64,000 bases of DNA from Actinernus sp. WN-2022 (Eukaryota; Cnidaria; Anthozoa; Actiniaria; Actinernidae), in the NCBI GenBank assembly GCA_030867875.1, contig JAOWCC010000553.1:1327001-1391000 (forward strand). Direction: 5' to 3'. How positions within the stretch are numbered: position 1 is the first letter of the stretch; each line of letters begins with the position of its first letter. Positions 21,179 to 31,300 of this stretch are shown piece after piece. Below the pieces are notes generated by a model. That model worked only from the letters and a program-made list of their open reading frames with translations. It searched no databases and was not told the origin of the DNA. The position numbers and the translations under genes were made by a program.

Positions 21179-21618
21179 TAGTCGAAGACTGGAAACTGGC
21201 TGTGGACAGGAAAGATCTTGTGTCAATTCTGTCCACTGACATGAGTAAAGCTTTCGACTCCCTAAGTCATTCCCTCACCATAAAGAAACTGGACGCATAT
21301 GGTTTTGGCAGTAGATCACTTAATCTCATGACAGACATGATGAATCTGCGAATTGAGTGTTCTAAGCATGCTGCCTTCGCTCCTTCTAGCAACAACACTG
21401 GTAAAAGGTGCAGCGCCCCAGAATTTGTTATTCCTAAGTCTATACTACAACGTAACATTGAGGAGGGATTCGCAATCAAAGATATTGCATCTATTTTGTC
21501 GGTTTCAGAAAGTACAGTTTATCGTTACTTGAGACACTGTGGTCTCAGCAAACTGACATTTACTGATATTAGTGATCAAGAACTGACCAACAAGTATCTC
21601 AGTCTAATAAACAAGTAG
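21175..21618 (+). pseudogene. Chimeric ORF: LINE reverse-transcriptase piece joined to an integrase-type HTH
   Basis: Residues 1-60 (VEDWKLAVDRKDLVSIL, DMSKAFDSLSHSLTIKKL) match the early finger/palm part of a non-LTR reverse transcriptase around the first catalytic Asp (TDMSKAFD). From about residue 80 the sequence changes to FVIPKSILQRNIEEGFAIKD, IASILSVSESTVYRYLRHCG and FTDISDQELTNKYL, the helix-turn-helix leader found in integrase-core (DDE) genes of aquatic animals. The junction falls near 21352. Both parts are truncated, so function is unlikely. The ORF is nevertheless uninterrupted for 147 codons and begins at the edge of the tandem repeat. Confidence 0.6.
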
Positions 21619-21778
21619 TGTTACAACATGAGCAGGAGTGTTGTATCATATACAATCTCACACGAACACAAATGTTGTAAACTACTTATCAAATGAAACT
21701 ATATAACATTAAAAAATATACAAAATTTTGATCGAAAACGTAAAAAAGAGTACAGCTCTGTAGTGTACTAATGGTCAG

Positions 21779-24700
21779 GTGCAAAATGCACAAAAACGAT
21801 GTTCAAATGGACGGGAATGGGCATCTCATTCCAGAAGGCGAAAAAGTGTATGTCCTTCTGGAGGATGACTGGAAGCTGCCCAGCTTACCAAAGATTTCAG
21901 GGGGTGAGTACAGAACATTATTTTAGCTTCCTTGTGCTTTATAATGGAAACAATACAGGGGCGTGGCGTTCATGTACGCGCGTATGGGCATACACTTTGA
22001 GACGAAAATTCCACGTACCAATACTGCACTCGTCACTACCACTGCACCAATACTGCACTCGTCACTACCACTGCACCAATACTGCACTCGTCACTACCAC
22101 TGCACCAATACTGCACTCGTCACTACCACTGCACCAATACTGCACTCGTCACTACCACTGCACCAATACTGCACTCGTGAAAATGCCTATGAACCTTATT
22201 TTGTATTTGAGATATCAATTCTACATCAAGTGAATATAGTAGAATGGTACAATATATTATACTGGTTTGAATGCTGTGCCAATGACTTAGAGGTTTTAAT
22301 TTTCTAAATGGTAGGGGAGGCATCAATTAAACAAAACAATTAAATTACAAAACATGTTGTTACAATTAAACAAATTTTTCAAATTATCAGTACTCGTGGT
22401 TGAAATAAAATGATGTTAGAAATTTGTTTTACTATATCAGCAGAAATGCCCATTCACAACCACTAAGAAATAATAGCAAATACATCCCCTGACGTAATGT
22501 AATTAGCATTTTGGATATTAAAACCTCCTTAACTTCATGGCCACTTTAATTTGGAGATTCAGTGCCCAGGCTGTAAATAGGGATAGCTAGATAATAGGAC
22601 TGACTGGCTAATAACATTCTTAATCTTGTCATCCACATCAATGTAAATATATTGCTTGGCAAAGTAATGTACACAGCCGATAGCAAAAAGTGCAAAAAAA
22701 TAAAATTGTGGGGTGCCAAAATTGTGTGACTTGAATGACATGTGCGATTTGCAAAATGAAAATTGAAGGACTGTTGATCACATTCTAAATTCTCCCTGAG
22801 AAAACAAAGAAATTAAAGGAGAATTTAGAATCTGATCAGGAAACACTTACGCCCTTTTTGCACACAGCCCTTCAATTGTACATGCTGGAAGGCGAAATTT
22901 GCATGATGAAAATTCACTCTAAAGTTTTGTTATGCAGCTTTGCACATGGGTGTGGTCTATCACTGGTATTTACAGTACTATGTACTGTATAGTTAAACAA
23001 AAAAATGTTGAGGGTATAATTTTATTAACATGTACTTGTTAAGCCCAAACTTTATAAATAAATCATATAATCATTTGTTATTAAACTTTTATACTTTAAT
23101 TTATAGATTTTGATCAGGGGGAGTCACTAAAAGAACTGATTGAAGCCGAGAAGGAGTTATTTCAAAACAACTTTGCACAAGTCCTGTTGGCACATGCTGG
23201 TGGTAGCATTGTAGCAAACTATGACCAGGTTGTTAAAGAATTTGACGGATGTGCTACACCTGTATTTAAAGGCCACCCAGTCTCAGGCAAAACGACTGCT
23301 TTGAAGGCAGTTTTGAGTGTTTTTGGCCAAACACATTTCAGTAGTGGTGAGTACTGTCAATGGTTATTTTGTATATATTTTAGAAAGACAAATGGTACAT
23401 GTGTATTAAGGTTACCAGATACCTTTTGGGTGTGTTTCCAGTCTAAATTATGTAGTGCCTCGAGCAAACATCGTAGATAAATCATCCATGTATCATTTTA
23501 AATCTTATAAAATTGGCTTTTTGTTCTTTTAAAATCTCGAATTTTCTGCCATCCTGTTTTTCCAAACTAGTGAGATGGCTTTCAGAAGCTCCGACTCCGA
23601 AAATATTTTAAAGTTTTAAAATGTGTTTGCTTTGTCGCATTTCAGAGGAATCGTATTACAAAAGGGAGATTTAGTGAAAGTACATGTATGTATGCTGATG
23701 AGGGATATTAGAGATTAAATGTCCCAGAACAAATGAAGGAAATCGAGGGGATCATGCCATGGTATTACTAAACTAATACTACATGTATTACTAAATATTT
23801 CAAAGCCAAGTGATTGTTTTAGATATGGTTTCTAGATCCAAGTGGCATGAACATTTTTAAAAGGTAAACATGTAACAGTATCATTTCTTTTCCTTTTTTC
23901 CTTATTTCAGAGTCAACTGCCAAATACATTGAAGCCAAACAAGCATCTACCACAATACCATTTGGGTGGGATGATGCCTCATGCCTCAAAACACTGAAAG
24001 CCATTGTACTTAATTCTTATAATGCGGTTGGTGTATACATACTTTTAATTTAATGATATTATAAGTTTTATTAATGTACATGTAATATTTTCTTGCCTGG
24101 TTATTTATTTTTCTGCATGGGCAGGGTTTTAGGGGTAGATTTTATTTGTTGGATGAAGTGTTTGATACATGCAGGTTTACAATTTTACTACTGCATATTT
24201 TTTTAACTTTTTTTTTAGGGCAAAAACCTTTTATCCAATTCACAAGTGCAATGCCACTCAAATCTTGGTAGTCTGAATGTGACATTTACTCATAAAAAAT
24301 CACAACTATATAACAGTGTACCAGCTCTGAAGCTTAAGGGTCACTGATGAGGACCAGCTCATTATATGGGCATGATTGCATACAATAATGTTGTCTGTTG
24401 CAAAAATAACACAACCACATCTATGTATAATTTATGACACCAGCACTTGTTGCAGCTCACAACAGTTTTGCATCAAAAACCTGTGGAAGTGGACCCAGCA
24501 ACTAAACAAAACAGTTAGCTTGTTTCATCAGCCACCGTTGGGTACTTACATCAAACAAAAATAAACACAAAACATTTCTATATTCTCTTCATTAAAATCT
24601 ACATTTTACCCTGGAAATTCTTTCTTCCGTGTTCTTGAAATCTTGTACATTTTGTATTGAAATTTGTACATTTTGTATCAAAATATTCAAATAAGTTTTA

Positions 24701-26177
24701 TTAGTTCTATATTTATATATATTGATTACTTGCAAGTAAGTGTATTTTTTATAGTTATTTATTTCAATTACCTCTGGAGATATTAGCATCTTAATGCTAC
24801 TCTGTAAATTCGAAGTTAAATAAAGTTTATGTAAACTATGTACATGTATGTATGTAACATACTTATCCTTCTTCATCTGTCATCCCCTTCATGACAGTAC
24901 ATGCTTGATGGTCACAATTATTAATAACTTATTTGATTATTTTAGTGTGGAAGTGCCAGTGTCAGGGCCTCCTATATTCCCCACACAGTGCCTATGGTGA
25001 CCACCAACTTAGACTGCCCTGATATAAAGTAAGTGTGAGTGTAAATTCAACTAAATTTATGTAATAATCGTGTTTGTTTTCATGAATGTGCTATACTGAT
25101 ATATTTTATTTAATAAATGAAAACCTATTACATTAGTGATAGACAAAAAATGTGTAGCCATGCTTTATCTGATTTACAAACTTGAGCTGAAAGCAATAGT
25201 TTGTAAATCCGATAAAGCAGAGACATGAATTCTGTATCTGACTTATCAAACATCTAGATGTATAGAGTCATGTTTTCAGTTATTTTGGCAATACAACTAC
25301 AAAATGTATTACCAGTACAGCTAGTTACCAGTACAGCTAGTGTGTCCCTTGTAATGTCTTTTTCATGAATTGTAATTATAGGTTCAAATCACGATGGCTC
25401 CAAATCCCATTTGAGGAGTTAAGTCCCTGGTTAAAGGGACTGACCAAGCTCCAAGCAGAAGGGAGACTAAGGAGAGCAATGGAACATGCTCATAAAAGCA
25501 TCCCTGTTGTAACATGTAAAATGGCATCAGCCTTAAGTTCAAGGCTTATGGATGAGGATTTCCTTGTTGCCACTGAAACCCTAGAGAAATTATGTGACGA
25601 ATCCTCTAGTCCATTGGACCAGAGGGCACAGAATATGTTCGCTCTGATGCTCTTCTGCACAAACAAGGTATACCTACATGTAGGCTTTAATAGGTTGTTA
25701 TCAATTTTACACATGACTCTATAAAAGTTTGGAAAAAGGTGGATGCTGTTAAAATGAGATATTGTGGATTCAAGGAACTACAATGTACATCATATGTTGT
25801 ATGTGAAAGTGACCCCTTTTTTACTTTGAGTAATGTGAAACGGTTTTGCTATTAATAATACAGGAAAGGATCTGCAAATTTGTTTTTATTGTAGTTAATG
25901 ATAATTATACAAAACATGTAATTGTATAAAATCATGCATATTTTGGTATAAACTGATACTTTTAATGACAATTTAACTAACCTACTTTTACTTGTAATCT
26001 TAAAGATTCTGAAAGAAGTTGGAGGAGGTCTACAACAAGATGACCTCACTGGTTATTCCCAGCTATCTCACTGAACAGGACACAGCAACAATTTCTAAGA
26101 AGCAAGACAGCGGCAAAGTGGAGAGCTTTCTCCGTGACAACCTGCTAAAAGCAATGTTGAATGGGAACAATAAGAAT
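21779..26177 (+). CDS. SF3/AAA+-like P-loop ATPase, 6 phase-matched exons (partial)
   Basis: The exons are 21779-21903, 23107-23346, 23911-24026, 24946-25028, 25382-25667 and 26016-26177, and all five joins keep frame with GT-AG sites. Motifs in order: GHPVSGKTTALK (Walker A, GX4GKT) in exon 2; IPFGWDDAS (possible Walker B) in exon 3; VPMVTTNLD (sensor-1/motif C, TTN) in exon 4; KFKSRWLQIPFEE (Arg-containing motif before a Pro-Phe) in exon 5. This order fits superfamily-3 or related AAA+ helicase-like ATPases of mobile elements and viruses. The specific family is not recognised. Exon 1 (HLIPEGEKVYVLLEDDWKLP) precedes the domain. The 3' end is open at a donor at 26178; no further exon was found before the recombinase remnant. 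It may be the second half of the DUF7869 gene or a separate gene. Confidence 0.7.
22018..22178. repeat. 29-bp minisatellite, ~5.6 perfect copies
   Basis: The unit begins CCAATACTGCACTCGTCACT; copies start at 22018, 22047, 22076, 22105, 22134 and 22163 (partial) with no differences seen. It is in the first intron of the ATPase gene. Because 29 is not a multiple of 3, apparent ORFs through it are artefacts. Confidence 0.95.
22179..22316. mobile_element. Partial copy of the TTAA-type miniature family seen at 41443
   Basis: Shares GCCTATGAACCTTATTTT, TCAATTCTACATCAAGTGAA and TTTGAATGCTGTGCC with the element at 41443-41743. It is abruptly joined to the 29-bp minisatellite on its left. Confidence 0.7.
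22775..22838. repeat. Small hairpin in an intron
   Basis: TGATCACATTCTAAATTCTCC and its near reverse complement at 22818-22838 enclose about 22 bp. The flanks (AATTGAAGGACTG and CAGCCCTTCAATT) extend the inverted symmetry to a miniature element of about 170 bp (around 22742-22915). Confidence 0.65.
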
Positions 26178-26421
26178 GTAAGTAAAAGCTAAAAAGCTGC
26201 ACAGAAAATAAAGCTAATTGGTTTGACCCAAGAAAGTATCAATACATTTATTTGTCATAACTATATAAAACAAAATATTGAGATACATGTAATAAGGCTA
26301 TTTTAAAGCGAACACGAGTTTAGGTCTACTCACCGTAACGCAAGATTGCTCGAGGTTAAAGTTCCTGCGAGTCTTTTCGTTGTTTCTGACTGCGTTTAAT
26401 CGTTCTCTTATTTCGACAGAT

Positions 26422-27396
26422 TCTACCTTGTCGAAGTTCAAGAAGGAGCTCAAGAGGACCAGGCGCGCAGCCTACGCTGATGGGACTCTACATAGTGGCG
26501 ATCGTACTTCTATTTTTGTTTGCACTTTCAATTAAAATTTCTTCCCGCTACATTGGAGACGGTGTGTCTTTATTGTCAGTTCCTCAGTCGATCCCTCACA
26601 CCCCAGTCGGTTCGTAATTATTTAAGTGCAGTTAAGTTGTTACATGTTTCAGCGGGTTTTGAATTTCCTTTTTATGATTCCCTTGAGCTTAAACTTACAC
26701 TGAGAGGCATTGAACGCTTAAGCAAACATACTCCGTCGCGGGCTCCCCCATCACACCGGAACTTCTTCGACAGTTGATCAACGACGGGGATTCGGCAAAT
26801 GTTAATAATACCGTTTGTTCATGCGCCTTCCTTTTCGCCTTTTTTCTCTTCGCGCTTTATTCTAACATCGCGCCAGCTTCGGAACGCCTTTTTGATCCTA
26901 GGAAGCATCTTTGTCATGAAGATGTCAGACCCACAGATTTCAGCCTTCAGGTTACCTTCAGATGGTCAAAAACCAATCAGTCGGGTTATCGTCGTTTAGT
27001 ACTCCCTCTCTTGCGAATTCCTAACTCCGTCTTGTGCCCAGTTTGCATGTTTCAAGATATGTGTACACTCATTCCAGCTCCGAATGCCGCGCCCGCATTC
27101 GTTATCGTTAAACGGTCCGGTTCTCTCATTTCTCCAAACCGCAGTTTCTTGAGGTATTACGAGCGAGGTAATCGCACATTCGTGTACCTGATCCACAGTG
27201 TTTTCGGGGTCACTCCTTCCGCAGAGGGGGAGCTAATTGGGCCTTTAGCTCCGGTATTCCGGGTGAGCTTATTCAGATTTTTGGTGATTGGGTTTCAGAT
27301 GCTTATAAATGTTACTTGGAATTTCCAATGAAAGCTAAATTATGTGTTGCTCGTAAAATTATCTCTTCTCTTGCTGAATCATCAGATAACAGATAA
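26422..27396 (+). pseudogene. Tyrosine recombinase (DIRS/Ngaro- or Crypton-type), frameshifted
   Basis: Such recombinases cut and rejoin DNA through a catalytic tyrosine. The sequence runs through four reading-frame segments: 26422-~26490 (FKKELKRTRRAAYADGT), ~26490-26750 (an N-terminal SAM-like domain with SLTPQSVRNYLSAVKLLHVS), ~26750-27185 (catalytic domain start, then CPVCMFQDMCTL) and ~27186-27396 (GHSFRRGGANWAF, ELIQIFGDW, SDAYKCYLEF). The H-x-x-R box and the Tyr are intact. The first catalytic Arg, expected in a FARKSN-like motif, is replaced (FALYSN). One frameshift is at a C run near 26747. With three frame changes and a lost catalytic residue the copy is dead. It follows the ATPase gene on the same strand by 245 bp. 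Confidence 0.8.
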
Positions 27397-28319
27397 ATCC
27401 TTTGTTTGGTGGGTTTGGCAGTCTAGGGATTTTATGGAATGTAATTTATCTTGATTATTATCGTTTTTCGTCAGTTCATTTCATTAAAATTTCTACTGCG
27501 CCAAACGAATGGTCCTCTGTGTCGTTATTATTGATATTAGTCTTAGATTTGTTAGATCTCTCAGATCCATGTTGATCAGAAAACAATATTGATATCTGCC
27601 AATTTCGCTTTATGTCATCAACTATTAAAGTCACTTCTGCTGTGGCTCTGACACCTCTATAATTAATATTCATAATTTACATCCGGTTTTGCTTTCTCTA
27701 TCAGGGTACGGTATTAAGGTACGCTTACTTGGCTACAACTCGAGTGAGTTGTATCTGGATACAGGGTTATTTTAATATAAACATATATAATTCTGGAAAT
27801 GTAAGAGGGTGTTTACAACAGTACAGGAAAAAAACGCATACAGTATTTGTATAAGAATAGCCTGAATTCAGCCGTCTCCTCATCGACGTCATCCGGTTCA
27901 TCTGAAATTCAGGCTAGTATAAGAACGGCCTTTTACAAGCCGACTGCCGCTGTGTGTGTTACCACCGTGACGTTCCAGGAATCCAGGCCCGGATTCCAGG
28001 TTCCGGTCAAGCCTTCCCATAAACGTTGAGGCCACTACAGGTCTTCCATTCTGATCTTCTATTCTGAATGGCAAAAGAGGAATTTTTCTAGAGGTTATTT
28101 GAATGTTCCAATTTGATCGAAATGACACTAGATTACCCGACACAAATATCTCCAGTGCCGGCGGTAAATGTCGAAAGTTTTAAAAAGTTTTAAAGATACA
28201 CTCATATTGTTCGAATAATTGACAGGTAACATTTTACATGTAATGATTGACAGCTCGTTACTATAAAACTTGTGAAAACGTGCTTGTCAAGCTGTAGACG
28301 GAGGAGACACGTACGAAAG
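27397..28319. other. No gene seen; upstream region of the next gene
   Basis: Contains a short inverted repeat (AGCCTGAATTCAG near 27860 and CTGAAATTCAGGCT near 27902) and no convincing exon. The last 100 bp before 28320 may be the 5' untranslated region of the following gene. Confidence 0.4.
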
Positions 28320-31300
28320 ATGGACAACAGAGACTTCATTCGCAGGCTGCAGAGGATGATAGATCAGACAGTTTCAGGGAGATCAGTGCAGCCTGAGCCG
28401 GACCCGATTGATCAATCGACGCCAGCTCGCCAGCCCTTACCCGCGCAGTCACAGCAAGAAGCGCCGCACAGTCCCATTGCCGAAGTGGCTAGGATTCCCG
28501 TGGCCAGGAGACCACGAAGGGCGCGTGCCGAGTATAATCGTACGGTTATTTTGCTGCCTGGGCCAAACGTACCGCGATAGTCTGGTTGTCCAGAATCGTG
28601 AGAGAAATGTTTCTCTCCGAGTGAACATGACACCGGAGGAGGTCAGAGAGGGGATCGCGACTGCCTTCCGTGATTTCGGTCACCTTGAAGATAGGTATGT
28701 ATTTAGGGAGTTCTTTTATTGATGTCAGCGATTTTTTCACCTTTATTTAGTTACGGTATTTTGTGTTTTATCATCTGTAAGCTCTCTCTGGATTTTAAGG
28801 TACTACCCTGCTAGCAGAGTTCTTTCATATTTTAATATGCGCAATTATTCCCGTGGCTCTTTTCAGCTTTATAGACACTTCCGTGGGTCACCGAAATCGT
28901 GAACCAAACCGATCCATTAGAACGAAAAGCCTAATATACTTGAAAATGTAGTGAACAAACAATATATTTAAGCAGCTTTCGAACAACTCAGCCGACACGA
29001 TATGTGTACGCAAAAGTAAAGTGCAATTCAATATGTTTCAGGACAGTCCACGATTTCGAGTTTTTGTGGCCAGTAGCCAACAACCGGCTCTTTCTCGAGG
29101 TGATGGACAGAGCCGAGCAGAGGCGTCTCGGTGATAATGCGATTCGCCTGAGATCGCGGTCGATCCGCCCGATTTACATCCGGCCGCTGCTGACTCAACT
29201 CGTATCTTACCAGGAGGTATAGTATGTTTATCGTCGAATATGTTATAACCGGAACTTACATACCGTTCCGGTTTGGAGAAACGACACCCCAACGGCTGAA
29301 ACCGGCTGACCATTGATAAGCTATATTTTAAAATACGTAATACATACCGTATTCCCCTGATTTCAAATTTTGTGGACAAGGGGGCTCGTAAATCGAGGGA
29401 AGGCACTTGATATATTGATTTTAAGTTTGAATTATTTTTAGTTGTGCGAGTTTTGAAGTGATAAAATTGCGCTCAATATTTGATAGTACGAATGGTCAGC
29501 GGTGTAGCAAACATTGATACGCGTACGCAGTCGCCAACCCGACCACAAAAGATAGAGAGATACCACGTCACGGATATCAGGAACAAATATTATTTAAGGG
29601 GCGATCGCAAGTCACAATGCTAATTTTTTATACAATCCATTTTTAAAATGTCCCATATATGAACAACATTATTATTGTTTACTGTTAATAGATGCTGGGT
29701 GTCAATTTACCTAGTCTGAGCTTAACCTTAACTGTTAACCTGTCCTTGATACACAAGGCTAAGTTGTAGCCCAATCTATGGGTTTGTGACAATAGAAGAT
29801 ATACACGATATGTATTGGGCTTTATAAATCCTTTCAATTTGTGTATTTCTCTTCCATGTTGTTTCCTTTGTTGTTTTTCTTTCTTCTCTTCAAACCATTT
29901 GAGGCTGTTTTTGGGAGTTTTTCATCCCCCGCCCTAAATGAAAAACCACAAAGGAAACACTTGCATGTAGTCTTCACTTAAGTGGGTTTCAAATTTGCCT
30001 TAACGATTAACAGTTTATAACCTTAAAGCTTTAAATGTAATCTAAGCTGACTCAATAACATAATATGATTTGAGTATAACTATACTAAAAAGGTTTTAAT
30101 TTCAGGTTCCAGGACACGAGGATAATAGCATGGGAAGATTATGGAGGAGAACCCTTAATCTCCAGCCCCAGGTCCATGAGGATACTGACCATGCATCTGA
30201 CAGTGGTCAGTTTGGGAATGTTCATTTATTCATTTCTTACATAATAGTCCTGTTTCCTTAGGTACATGACGATGAACTTTGATCAAGTTCAGTGTTAATT
30301 GTAATAAACACAGTTATATCTGATAATATAATGTATCTGAGTATTTGTCAAAAAAAAGATTGAGCAGTCATTTATAGTGTGTTCTGATTAAAATATAAAA
30401 CATTGTCAAGTGTTTTTAACACTTTTAAATTATTTCTGAGTTATTAAATAGAATAATAATTAAATAATTAAGAAGAAAGAAGGAATTACTTTGTTTAACA
30501 TACATCTAAGAATAATGAAGAAGAATTAATCTACATAAAAACACTAACATTGCAACTGGATGTGTAACAATGTTGAGGGCTGATCAAAGGCAGTACCTGG
30601 CTAAACCACACAGATCGAAATGGAATTTAGCATGTTGGTTTTTGTGGAGGGATAAACACCGCAGAACCCCGGCGAAACACCCGGGTAATCTACCAAACTC
30701 ATGCTCACGTTTCCGGGGCTCAAACTCTGGCCACAGTGGTGAGAGGCAAAGTTCTTTTAATACCTAATATCACACTCAATATCAATAATAATGTGCCACT
30801 TTCTTAATTGCATGTCTAAATACGGTATTTACTAATAATTATTTATTGTCTGAAATAGATCCTGAGCCAACGATACATGCAGTGCATGAGGAAGTCGTCA
30901 CAGTGACTACATCAGACATGCAGCCTCAAATTGATCTGACAGTGGTTCCAGAGGATACTACTGATTTCAATGATGGTAAATATATGTTTAACAAAAAAAT
31001 AGACAGTTACAATATTAAGCTTTCAAAATGTTTTGTTATAGTTCAAATTGTTCCCAAATTTAATATTTACTGGTGAGGTGAATATCCTCTGACAGCCGGT
31101 GACAATAATGTGCAGTTATTGCAGGTTTAGAATAGTATATTGCACAAGGATGGTGAAGACATAATTTATTTACTGAACATTATTGTCATTGAAATATAAT
31201 TTGTCAATTGAAAGTAGTAAAATTGTGGCTGAAGCATTTTTGCAATATTATTAAATAGTTACATTCGATTCATTTCTTGATTATTACTCGGGCTGCCTGT

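Noticed and set aside
21799..22307. Overlapping ORFs with HQYCTRHYHCTN-type repeats
   Set aside because: They are produced by the 29-bp minisatellite, and the true exon at 21779-21903 uses a different frame.
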